Origin: Phocoenobacter atlanticus
GTDB lineage: Bacteria > Pseudomonadota > Gammaproteobacteria > Enterobacterales > Pasteurellaceae
Assembly (NCBI RefSeq): GCF_030764225.1
Contig: NZ_JASAXH010000010.1
Strand: one strand, 5' to 3'
Length of the DNA stretch: 64,000 bases
Of this stretch, positions 43,308 to 51,840 are shown piece after piece (within the stretch, counting starts at the first letter, position 1; every line of letters starts with the position of its first letter). The notes beneath the pieces were generated by a model. That model made no database searches and was not told where the DNA came from. It saw only the letters and a program-made list of their open reading frames with translations. A program made the translations under genes and the position numbers.

Positions 43308-45746
43308 TTATTGACTCATAAAATGCTTAAAATACGAACAGCTAGACTGTAACTGCTTAACCGTGTAGGTATCAGCATACTCTTTTTTCAAGATATTAAA
43401 ATAAGTTCTAAATTTCTCATTTTTTATACGTTTAAACAGTGCTTCATCATCGGTATTTTTTTGTTTACCTTCCCACTTATAATATTTTCCCTGTTCGGCA
43501 CTAGCGAGTTGGAATAATATAATGGCTTGTTGCTCTTTGTCTTTGGTTAAAGTAAGGGCTTTTTTATAATAAGTGATAGCTTTGTCAAAAGCATTTTCAT
43601 CTATCTGTTTTTCCCATCTATTCCAATATCTACCATAATAATATCTTGGTTTTTCTTGCTTTTTATAAAAACCATATCGCCAATAATTACCATTAGAAAA
43701 GTTAGCAATAAATAATTGTCGGAAATAACCTAGCTTTGAGGTGTTGTATATCATATTACCGATAAGTTGGTTCGCGTGACCTGCTCTTTCATCATTGCCT
43801 TTGGCGATTTCTTGTAATTTGACTAATATTTCTGCTAACTCAACTTTATTCATCAATGGCTTGTCTTTAATAAAATCAAAATCTCGAATAAATATTGGCA
43901 AAGTCATAGTATGGGAAACACTCCCATTAAAATTCTCTACTCGATTTTGTCCAAAAATAGCATTAGAAATATTATTAAATCTGTCATATTTTTTTAAATC
44001 CATATAAGTGGACTTCATTTCCTTACCATCTTGATAATATTCATAAGTGGTTGGTACGAAACCATCGGTATTTTCTACTTGTTTATAATGTTGTAATGCT
44101 TTAGAAAAATGACCATTACGCATTGCATTATCGCCATATAAAAAATTAAATAAAGACACTGGCGAAGCAACGTCCATATTTCTCATTAAAATTTGCTGTT
44201 CAAAATCAGTTTTATCGGTTTTTTGATAAAATTTATCCACTTCTTTGGTCAGCTCATTATCCTGCACCGATAACAAATCAGAAAGTATATTTTGCATTAA
44301 GAAAGATTTACCCAATTCTCCTTGAATAAAGTATCGGTTTGCCAAAATATCCATCACAAACTCAGCTGTGCTTGGGATTTGTACATAGCCATATTCATTC
44401 TTTTTCCATTCAAAAATATCGGCATACTCATTCATTAAATGCTCTTCGAAAGACTTATTAATGACAGGTTGTGAAACAATATCATTTAACATTTTAAGTG
44501 TACTAATTTGCTGCTGATAAGCTTTGTTATCGGTTTTAATTTGATTTAATCGCTCACTTGATGACTGATATTTTTGCTGTAAAAAATCTAAATAAGCCAG
44601 TGAAATGCCCCAAAAAGCTTTATCATCAGCCATTTGATATAACTGCGCTGTCAAAGATTGTAACTCATTTAATTGCTGAACAAATTGTGAATTATGATCA
44701 TCGTCCTTTAATGGCAGGCGATTATCTTTTTGCTTATTTGCTTTATTACTAGGATATTTTTCTAAAAAATGCCATTCTAATTGGAGTATTGCTCGTGCCT
44801 GCAATACCTTTAACACTTCTGAATTCGGATTGAGTGCATAGATTTTTTTCATCATTGGCAGTTGATTATTAAAAGATTGATAAGCTAATAAGAAATACAC
44901 CATTTCTTTTTCAGTGTCGTTTTTGGCTTTTGCTAACAAAGTATTAAAATCGTTATCACTGCTAAATTGCATTGAGCTAAATGCACTGTCTTTGTGTTTT
45001 TTGGTATGTAAAAATACTTGAAAAAATAAGTAGTTTGCTTTGTCTTTTTGCCCTAAACCATTCAATGCTCCTGCATATTGATCAAGTGCTAAATAATAGG
45101 GTGCGGTTTTTAAATTTAGTGGTTCAACGTATTCTTCAAAGGCTTGCACCGCCTCAGTAAATTTCAAATTATAATGATGAAAACGTACTAACTGATAGCC
45201 GTAACGTAATTTAATACGATTATCATCTGCTCGTTTATACCACTTGATTAAATCTGCCACCGTTTTTTCATAATTCAAATTCTCAACGGTTTTTACATCA
45301 CTCCAATCATCTCTAGTGATAAGGTGCATATAGGGTTGTAAATACTTGGCTTCAATCAAGTAATTAATGCCTGTATAGTGATCATAAATAAAATTATGAT
45401 CTAATTCTTTTATCCCAAATTTTGCTAATTTCCCACTATCCTTCCAATCCTCTAAATCCTCAATCGTTGCTTTATAAACAAGATTTTTAGTTTGCTCATA
45501 AGTGAGTTTATTATCAAAATAGGCTTGCCAATCATCAATATTTTCATCAGGAATAGTGATTTTTTCATTATGATAAAAAGATGGACTTGATTCGTATAAA
45601 AATGGGGTAAATGCCTTATCGGTAATAATATCTTGGGCAAATAAATTGAAATAAAGATCATCGAAATCAATATAATTACCACCACAAGCAAGAACCTGTT
45701 GTGAGAACGCCACACCTAGTAGCAAAGAAAGGAGTTGTTTTTTCAT
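43308..45746 (-). CDS. Large secreted or periplasmic TPR-like protein, unknown role
   Basis: The 812-residue protein starts with a signal sequence (MKKQLLSLLLGVAFSQQVLA) directly followed by CGGNYIDFDDLYFNLF. The cysteine could be the mature N-terminus; the box Val-Leu-Ala-Cys is a poor lipobox. The rest is mostly helical with TPR-like units (AIEDLEDWKDSG and DKAITYYKKALTLTKDKEQQA). The C-terminus contains YYYGRYWNRWEKQ. Proteins with an N-terminal C-G-G-x-Y motif of similar size occur in Bacteroidetes and a few proteobacteria as I recall; function is unknown. It is followed by two further envelope-type genes. Confidence 0.65.
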   Translation of the reverse strand: MKKQLLSLLLGVAFSQQVLACGGNYIDFDDLYFNLFAQDIITDKAFTPFLYESSPSFYHNEKITIPDENIDDWQAYFDNKLTYEQTKNLVYKATIEDLEDWKDSGKLAKFGIKELDHNFIYDHYTGINYLIEAKYLQPYMHLITRDDWSDVKTVENLNYEKTVADLIKWYKRADDNRIKLRYGYQLVRFHHYNLKFTEAVQAFEEYVEPLNLKTAPYYLALDQYAGALNGLGQKDKANYLFFQVFLHTKKHKDSAFSSMQFSSDNDFNTLLAKAKNDTEKEMVYFLLAYQSFNNQLPMMKKIYALNPNSEVLKVLQARAILQLEWHFLEKYPSNKANKQKDNRLPLKDDDHNSQFVQQLNELQSLTAQLYQMADDKAFWGISLAYLDFLQQKYQSSSERLNQIKTDNKAYQQQISTLKMLNDIVSQPVINKSFEEHLMNEYADIFEWKKNEYGYVQIPSTAEFVMDILANRYFIQGELGKSFLMQNILSDLLSVQDNELTKEVDKFYQKTDKTDFEQQILMRNMDVASPVSLFNFLYGDNAMRNGHFSKALQHYKQVENTDGFVPTTYEYYQDGKEMKSTYMDLKKYDRFNNISNAIFGQNRVENFNGSVSHTMTLPIFIRDFDFIKDKPLMNKVELAEILVKLQEIAKGNDERAGHANQLIGNMIYNTSKLGYFRQLFIANFSNGNYWRYGFYKKQEKPRYYYGRYWNRWEKQIDENAFDKAITYYKKALTLTKDKEQQAIILFQLASAEQGKYYKWEGKQKNTDDEALFKRIKNEKFRTYFNILKKEYADTYTVKQLQSSCSYFKHFMSQ

Positions 45747-45827
45747 TGTTTTTCCTTTTTCAGATTAGTTTTGTTAGTGGAGAGGATATATGCTTGCTCC
45801 CACTACATCAATATTTATCCCGTGATG

Positions 45828-45845
45828 ACAGGGTATGCCCTGTCG
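45828..45845. repeat. Palindromic intergenic element, copy 7
   Basis: GACAGGG-TATG-CCCTGTC, a 7-bp stem, followed by GCTTGTATC. A partial second tail (TTGTCGCTTGTATC) is at about 45914-45927. Confidence 0.75.
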
Positions 45846-45991
45846 CTTGTATCTTGCCAGCTTATTCAGTTAAACTAGTAAATTGGATAGGCAATGGGTA
45901 AAGTGAACTTGGCTTGTCGCTTGTATCTAGTACTAACAGAACATACTCTATCGCTATATTTTTCGTATATATAATGTATTCTCTATGAAAT

Positions 45992-46687
45992 CTAATCTTC
46001 TAATACATCAAAATATGTATTTTCAGTACAATTTTCCAATTGATACAATTTATCTATTTTTATTTTACTCCAAATCGTTTTGGGATTATCTTCTGTATCC
46101 GAAAATTCATTTCCACCTGTTGTAATAGCTTTCTTTTTAGTCAGAAAATTAATACTCAGTTCACTTTTATTACCACTTGCTCTATGTATTTCAAAATGCT
46201 CAAAACCGATAAGTTCAAATTTTTTATTTTGGTAGCGAAATTTATATTTAGCATTATTAACATACCAAGAACCGCAAGATAGCCAATAATTAAAAGGAAC
46301 TACCAGTATTCCATTATTAATTCCAATCTTATTTAGCGGATCTTCTCGGCAAGAGTTGTTAGCATCATTTTCACTTGGAACAAATCCTTTTAGATTTTTT
46401 TCAACAAGTACATATTTATTTTGCTTGTTAAAAAATATCATTATGCCTCGTGGGTTTGTATTGAGATAATCCCGACCAAATGAGGTGTTTTTTATAATTT
46501 TATTTGGATCTTTTTCCTCAATAATTAAAACCAAATCATCTGTTTTATCTTTATTTAAATCGCCCTTTACTTCTTGGATAATTTTCCAGTTTTTAGGAAT
46601 AACATCTTTAATGCTGTTTTCTTGTGCCATTACAGGATAACATACAACACATAATGTAAAACATAATTTGATTATATGCTTTTTCAT
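45992..46687 (-). CDS. Exported protein with calcium-loop-like motif, unknown role
   Basis: A 231-residue protein with a cleavable signal (MKKHIIKLCFTLCVVCYPVMA). Then VIPKNWKIIQEVKGDLNKDKTDDLVLIIEE includes the D-x-N-x-D-x-x-D-D pattern of FG-GAP/VCBS-like calcium-binding loops. Cysteines in SCREDPLN and LSCGSWYVN may form a disulfide. It lies between two other envelope genes on the same strand. Confidence 0.65.
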   Translation of the reverse strand: MKKHIIKLCFTLCVVCYPVMAQENSIKDVIPKNWKIIQEVKGDLNKDKTDDLVLIIEEKDPNKIIKNTSFGRDYLNTNPRGIMIFFNKQNKYVLVEKNLKGFVPSENDANNSCREDPLNKIGINNGILVVPFNYWLSCGSWYVNNAKYKFRYQNKKFELIGFEHFEIHRASGNKSELSINFLTKKKAITTGGNEFSDTEDNPKTIWSKIKIDKLYQLENCTENTYFDVLED

Positions 46688-46780
46688 TTTTTATCTCCTT
46701 GTATCAGTATAGTACGAGTAAATCAAAAAATTTATGCTAACAAACTTACTAAGTCATCCATAGTAGTATTGTTCGTTTTT

Positions 46781-47782
46781 TCATAACGACAACTCTCTTC
46801 CATCAACAAACCTTGAATCTAAATGATAGTAAATAATATCGTATTTTCCAATTTTTTTATTTAGAAAATCAACCACTTGTTGCAATTGTTGTGGCGAGAT
46901 TTCTTCTACTTTTATACGAAAACCTTTGTTTAAGAAAAAGCCAAAATAAAAGTTGTCTTGTAAGACTTCTACTTCATTATTCCCTAATTTCTTAAAGTTT
47001 TTATTTTCTAAGCTTTGTTTATTTAATGCATTGATAAGTTTATGTTTACCTAAATGGTTGGTCACAATGCCCCACGAATAAATCGGCAAAGCAACGGTGA
47101 TATTTTCAATCGGATAATCATCAATATTTTTCAGGTAGTTTTTTAACAGTGCCACATCTAAAATCGAATTTTTATCGCTATTCTTTAAGGGCGATGAGGT
47201 GGAATAACACATCAAAAAGACTTTGTTCACAGGGGGAACACCTGTGTTGTCTTTGAATTTGACTTGGTGCAGTCGCAGAGTAATGGAAATTTCTTTGCCT
47301 GTGATTTTTTGTAGTATTTGCAGAAACTTAAAATAATCATCACGAGTGCCAGCCGTCCAGTCGCAATCAATTTGAATTTCATCGGCAGTGTGCAGTCCAA
47401 AACGCTGAGACTTTTTCTCAATGGTATCCGCGATTTTTTGAGCTAACTGATTAAGCTCTTTATCGGTAATATATAAAAAAGTACGATTGGTAATAAACAC
47501 AACGGGAACAATTCGTTTATCGGTCACAAAACTTTGTTGCTTAACCACCGAAGCTAATGCCTGAAACTTCCCTGCTCGTTTATCCACATCAAAATAGCGA
47601 ACATAGAGTTTATCGTCAGCGTTCTGCAATGCTTGATGCTCGGCATTGTTTAGAGTTAAATTTGTTCGCCAGTAGTAAAATGAATAAGGATGTGACTCTT
47701 GCTTACAAGCTGATAAACACAGCAAGCAAAAAAGAGAGAAAAATTGCCATTTTAAATGGGTTGTTATTGCTTTTTTTATCAT
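46781..47782 (-). CDS. Lipoprotein with TIM-barrel-like domain (DUF3142-like), unknown role
   Basis: The 333-residue protein has a lipoprotein signal ending in Leu-Ser-Ala-Cys26. Then SFYYWRTNLTLNNAEHQ and LYVRYFDVDKRAGKFQALASVV, then EIQIDCDWTAGTRDDYFKFL. The last segment resembles strand 4 of a glycoside-hydrolase-like barrel with acidic residues. I recall similar proteins in Bacteroidetes; this is weak. It shares orientation and envelope location with the two genes to its left. Confidence 0.6.
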   Translation of the reverse strand: MIKKAITTHLKWQFFSLFCLLCLSACKQESHPYSFYYWRTNLTLNNAEHQALQNADDKLYVRYFDVDKRAGKFQALASVVKQQSFVTDKRIVPVVFITNRTFLYITDKELNQLAQKIADTIEKKSQRFGLHTADEIQIDCDWTAGTRDDYFKFLQILQKITGKEISITLRLHQVKFKDNTGVPPVNKVFLMCYSTSSPLKNSDKNSILDVALLKNYLKNIDDYPIENITVALPIYSWGIVTNHLGKHKLINALNKQSLENKNFKKLGNNEVEVLQDNFYFGFFLNKGFRIKVEEISPQQLQQVVDFLNKKIGKYDIIYYHLDSRFVDGRELSL

Positions 47783-47868
47783 TATTATTAGATTTATGGG
47801 TTAAATTGAGTGAATAGTATCAAAAAATAAAGTGGTAGAGTAGATAAAACACACGAATTTTTATAGTC

Positions 47869-48783
47869 TCAAGAAGCCATCGCTTGTCTTAACCTGCCCT
47901 GATTATTTTCTAACAATAATTTTGCTTGGTCTTTTGGTAAACCACTTAAAATTATCATAATAGCTAATTTGGAATGATTCTCTGCCTCTTTTAATACTTG
48001 TTCAGCCTGCTCTTTTTCACATTCTGTGGCTTGCATTACAATTCGTATTGCCCGTGCTCTTAATTTTTCATTGGTTGCTTTTACATCAACCATTAGATTT
48101 TGATAACATTTTCCCATTAATACCATACTGGCTGTTGTGAGCATATTTAATACTAATTTTTGTGCGGTACCTGATTTCATTCGACTAGAACCCGTTAACA
48201 CTTCTGCTCCCACTATGGTTTCAATCGTAACATCAGATACTTCTGCCATTTTACTGTTTGGATTACTCACAATCGCCACTGTCGTTGCACCTAATTGTTT
48301 TGCATAGGCTAAACCACTCACCACATAAGGTGTTCGACCACTTGCGGCTATGCCAACTAGAATATCATTTGCTGAAAATTGAATATGCTGTAAATCTTCA
48401 ATACTGGCTGTTTGACTATCCTCTGCTCCTTCAACTGCATTACAAATCGCACGCTCACCACCTGCAATAATTCCCTTAACCATTTCCGATGAAACCCCAA
48501 AAGTCGGCGGACATTCAGACGCATCAAGTACACCTAAACGCCCACTTGTCCCTGCACCAATATAAATTAATCGCCCTCCTTTTTGGAAAGCATTCACAAT
48601 TTTTTCAACGGCTAACGCAATCTGTGGCAAAGATTTTTCTATCGCTACAGGCACTTTTTTATCTTCATTATTGATAATTGTCACAATTTCCAGTGCTGAA
48701 AGCTGGTCAATATCGTATGAATTTGGATTACGTTGCTCGGTTATCATCTGAGCCAGTGAATTTAAAAGGTTTTGTTGTGTCAT
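47869..48783 (-). CDS. murQ: N-acetylmuramic acid 6-phosphate etherase
   Basis: MurQ splits MurNAc 6-phosphate to GlcNAc 6-phosphate and lactate, the downstream step after AnmK in sugar recycling. From ATG 48783 the protein has 304 residues, with TEQRNPNSYDIDQLSALEIV, then IYIGAGTSGRLGVLDASECPPTF and the catalytic ASGRTPYV segment. GSSRMKSGTAQKLVLNMLTT lies near the end. The longer frame to 48834 adds 17 residues without homology, so the start at 48783 is preferred. Confidence 0.95.
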   Translation of the reverse strand: MTQQNLLNSLAQMITEQRNPNSYDIDQLSALEIVTIINNEDKKVPVAIEKSLPQIALAVEKIVNAFQKGGRLIYIGAGTSGRLGVLDASECPPTFGVSSEMVKGIIAGGERAICNAVEGAEDSQTASIEDLQHIQFSANDILVGIAASGRTPYVVSGLAYAKQLGATTVAIVSNPNSKMAEVSDVTIETIVGAEVLTGSSRMKSGTAQKLVLNMLTTASMVLMGKCYQNLMVDVKATNEKLRARAIRIVMQATECEKEQAEQVLKEAENHSKLAIMIILSGLPKDQAKLLLENNQGRLRQAMAS

Positions 48784-48804
48784 TTTGTTTTCTCTATAGT
48801 AAAT

Positions 48805-48836
48805 AAGCGGTATGATTTTATTAAGAATTTGCAATT
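48805..48836 (+). repeat. DNA uptake word
   Basis: AAGCGGTATGATTTTATT (48805-48822), then AATTTGCAATTT. It lies between murQ and the BRO-type pseudogene. Confidence 0.7.
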
Positions 48837-49686
48837 TTATGATTTATTATCTTTGTCTGTAATTTCCACAACATCATTAATCAACTTTGCAAAATCAAGT
48901 GCATTTTTAGAGGTAATTACAGGTTTTCCACTGTCTTTTTCAATTTCTTTACGAGCATTACCTGCAATATTGCCCCCTCGTTTTGCCACTTTTTTATTTT
49001 CATCTAAACCAATAGGATTGTGGATATTAGTCAGTTCTGTCGTAGTGGCTTCTGCTAACATATTTAACACTAATTCTAAGGTCGACATATTATCTCTTAA
49101 ATTTTCTTTTTTGAGATTTTTAAACTCTTTATATTCTCTTGTAGTCATTCCAGACCAAGCTTTTGAGATTTCATTTGTTAAAATTGCAAATTCCCTCCCT
49201 GCTTGAACGTTATGCTCTTGCCAAGTATCTGTTAATTCCTTTCTGACTTGTATTGCTTGAAGACGTTGATTGATCCATTCTTTTATACCCTTTTTTCAAA
49301 TAGGTTTGTAATGCTCTATCTATCGCTAATTCAGGATCGATAATTTCATCAATTCTTTCTTTTCCAACCTTCGCTAGCCACATTTTAAATGGCTCTGCTT
49401 TTGGGGAAGGAATAGATTGAATGAGCCTAAAAATACCTTGCACACTAGCAGATTGAATTTTTCTTTTTTTTCCATCTAATGCTATCATCTGAAGTGGGGT
49501 ACAAATTGTACCCCACTTTAAATTAAGTTCACTGTCTCTACTTCTTAGTTTTTTAATATATTGCTTTGGATCTTTACTTTCCGTTAATACCTGAACAACA
49601 TCAACAATAGAAAAGAACCATTCTTCTTTTTCTTCATCCCACACTGAACGGATCTGACTGTCTTCAAATAATTTAATTTCATTCAT
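48837..49686 (-). pseudogene. BRO-N phage antirepressor-like gene with a frameshift
   Basis: The first part (from ATG 49686) encodes a BRO-N type domain: MNEIKLFEDSQIRSVWDEEK and FFSIVDVVQVLTESKDPKQYIKKLR. At T6 49291-49296 (AAAAAA on the coding strand) the frame breaks and continues as GIKEWINQRLQAIQVRKELTD through GREFAILTNEISKAW to KVAKRGGNIAGNARKEIEK. One A fewer in the tract would give an intact protein of about 283 residues. Typical of prophage antirepressors or DinD-like proteins. It sits alone between murQ and anmK, so it is a stray phage gene. Confidence 0.8.
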
Positions 49687-49831
49687 TAATCACTTTCCTT
49701 CTATTTCTCTTTCCATAAGTTAGATCACACGTCGACAAATTGTCGACAACTCAAATTTGTTTTCATATTATAGACACAAGATCTATCAGCCCCCACATAC
49801 AATACTTAAAAACTCGATCCAACTCACAAAA

Positions 49832-50956
49832 TCACTTAGGATAAATCACCCCTAAACTCACCGCCTTTGTTGCCCCTGTTACACTTGGCATATTAGAGGG
49901 CAAATTGTGTATGCGTTGATAAGCTAACCACGCAAAAGCGACAGCTTCCACATAATCAATATCTAAACCATAATTCGTTGTCGTGCCAACATTCCATTGC
50001 GGTAATAATTCTTTAAAACCTTGCATAATAAGAGGATTTTTTGCCCCTCCTCCACACACCAATAAGCGACAGGGTAACGATTTGATTTCTAACTTTAATA
50101 ATTCTTGAACGGTACTTTGAATAGTAAATTCAACTAATGTACGTTGAATATCTTGAGGTAAACAAGCGGTATGATGTTGTTCAAAATTTGCAATTTTTTG
50201 CTCTAACCATTGTAAGTTAAACTGCTCTCTCCCTGTACTTTTTGGTGGGAGTTGTTTAAAAAATGGCTCATCTAACAAAGTGGCTAACAACGATTGATTC
50301 ACTTGCCCTGTTTTCGCCCATTCGCCATTCTTATCATAAGATTTATTAAAGTGCTTACCAATCCAAGCATCTAATAAAAGATTGCCTACTCCTGTATCAT
50401 AACCAATCACCGCTTGATCAGGAATTAAAACAGAAATATTACTAATTCCACCAATATTTAAAACAACAGTTGCAAATTTTGGATCAAAAAAGACCGCTTG
50501 GTGAAAGGCAGGAACCAGTGGTGCACCTTGTCCACCAAATGCCATATCTTTACGTCGAAAATCAGCAATAGTCGTAATCCCTGTTTTTGCAGCAATAATA
50601 TTAGCGTCACCAATTTGAGTGGTAAAAGGATAAGCGGTTTGTGGCGAATGCCAAACGGTTTGACCGTGACAACCCACGGCTTCAATCTGCTCAGCTTTCA
50701 AATGATTAAGATTTAAAAATTGATTGATTGCATCCGCATACAACATACCCAAACGATGGTCTAACTCCCCTAATTGCTGTAATGAGGTTTCTCCTTGTAA
50801 ACACAAAGTTAAAAGTGACTGACGTAACGCTTCTGGCATAGTGACAAAATGACTGGCTTTTAAAACAGGCCATGAAGTAGAAAAATCGACCAATGCCAAA
50901 TCCACCCCATCTAAGCTGGTACCAGACATTACACCGATATAATATTTAGGTTGCAT
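49832..50956 (-). CDS. anmK: Anhydro-N-acetylmuramic acid kinase
   Basis: AnmK phosphorylates anhydro-MurNAc from lytic transglycosylases (such as MltA) to MurNAc 6-phosphate, feeding MurQ. The 374-residue protein begins YYIGVMSGTSLDGVDLALVDF. It has the VGCHGQTVWHSP motif, TIADFRRKDMAFGGQGAPLVPAFH and NIGGISNISV, and the C-terminal CGGGAKNPLI. An uptake word (50162-50170) lies within the gene. In many relatives murQ is adjacent; here the BRO-type gene separates them. Confidence 0.95.
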   Translation of the reverse strand: MQPKYYIGVMSGTSLDGVDLALVDFSTSWPVLKASHFVTMPEALRQSLLTLCLQGETSLQQLGELDHRLGMLYADAINQFLNLNHLKAEQIEAVGCHGQTVWHSPQTAYPFTTQIGDANIIAAKTGITTIADFRRKDMAFGGQGAPLVPAFHQAVFFDPKFATVVLNIGGISNISVLIPDQAVIGYDTGVGNLLLDAWIGKHFNKSYDKNGEWAKTGQVNQSLLATLLDEPFFKQLPPKSTGREQFNLQWLEQKIANFEQHHTACLPQDIQRTLVEFTIQSTVQELLKLEIKSLPCRLLVCGGGAKNPLIMQGFKELLPQWNVGTTTNYGLDIDYVEAVAFAWLAYQRIHNLPSNMPSVTGATKAVSLGVIYPK

Positions 50957-51097
50957 ATAGTTTTATCTCTAATATGTTTATTTTCTGAATTATAGAATAG
51001 TATGTCTTTTTTAAAAACATATTAATACCTATTGTTTTATTGATTTTAATTGCTAATAACTATTAAATTGATAGCTGGTAAATTTTAAGAGCAAATA

Positions 51098-51140
51098 TAT
51101 AATGCTCCCAACTTATCGATATTTGCCGTATGCGAATATC
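51098..51140 (+). promoter_or_regulatory. dps promoter -10 and inverted-repeat candidate operator
   Basis: TATAAT at 51098-51103 is a perfect -10. Downstream, GATATTTGC (51118-51126) and GCGAATATC (51132-51140) form an inverted repeat with one mismatch and a 5-bp centre. It lies where a repressor such as Fur, OxyR or an unknown regulator could act on dps. No clear -35 was seen. Confidence 0.4.
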
Positions 51141-51180
51141 AATTCATTTATCAAATTAACTTTTAAATAAGGAAAAGAGT

Positions 51181-51648
51181 ATGATTAATAATATCGGTTT
51201 AAATACCCAATCATCAAACGATATCGCCATTGAATTAAATCAACTGCTAGCGAGCTATCAAGTATTTTATACAAATGTACGTGGCTACCACTGGAATATT
51301 AAAGGCGTAAACTTTTTTGAATTACATACAAAATTTGAAGAAATTTACAGTGACTTAGTGATTAAAGTTGATGAAATTGCAGAGCGAATTTTAACTTTAG
51401 GACAAACCCCAAATAACGCATTTTCACAATATTTAAACGCGTCTCGCATTAAAGAAGATATTGCGGTAAGCGATGCAAAAGGCTGTTTAGCTGGAACATT
51501 AGTAGGTTTTCAAATTTTGTTAAAACAACAGCGTGAAGTAATGGAAATGGCAGCTCAAACGAACGATGAAGGAACTGCCTCACAAATGAGTGATTATATT
51601 AAAGAGCAAGAGAAACTCATTTGGATGCTTTCCGCTTCTGTTGCCTAA
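51181..51648 (+). CDS. dps: Dps-family DNA-protection/ferritin-like protein
   Basis: Dps dodecamers store iron with peroxide as oxidant and protect DNA. The 155-residue protein has the helix signatures YHWNIKGVNFFELHTKFEEIY and DLVIKVDEIAERILTLGQTP, including the His and Asp/Glu residues of the inter-subunit ferroxidase site. It lacks the lysine-rich DNA-binding tail of E. coli Dps. AAGGAAAAG precedes the ATG. It stands alone. Confidence 0.92.
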   Translation: MINNIGLNTQSSNDIAIELNQLLASYQVFYTNVRGYHWNIKGVNFFELHTKFEEIYSDLVIKVDEIAERILTLGQTPNNAFSQYLNASRIKEDIAVSDAKGCLAGTLVGFQILLKQQREVMEMAAQTNDEGTASQMSDYIKEQEKLIWMLSASVA

Positions 51649-51675
51649 TCCGTATTCAAAACCGAGATACACCAC

Positions 51676-51699
51676 GAGCAATAAGTGTTTTTATTGCTC
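51676..51699 (+). terminator. dps terminator
   Basis: GAGCAATAA (51676-51684) and TTATTGCTC (51691-51699) form a perfect 9-bp stem followed by ATTTTTC. Confidence 0.85.
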
Positions 51700-51783
51700 A
51701 TTTTTCGTTTTGTTTTTATAACTACTCTTAAAAAAAACAACATCTCTTTTGCAAATCCTTTCCTTTTAACATATTATTGCGTC

Positions 51784-51800
51784 CTCAACAGAATGTTGAG
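51784..51800 (+). promoter_or_regulatory. Small inverted repeat upstream of ptsG
   Basis: CTCAAC-AGAAT-GTTGAG, about 40 bp before the ptsG start. It could be an operator or an mRNA hairpin; no regulator can be named from sequence. Confidence 0.35.
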
Positions 51801-51840
51801 TTATTTTTGACATTTTTTAATTTAAAACAAGGATTTTTAT

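Noticed and set aside
49285..49300. Programmed -1 ribosomal frameshift in the BRO-type gene
   Set aside because: The run of six A does not form a heptamer in the right phase (a +1 shift would be needed), so a mutation or slippage is more likely.
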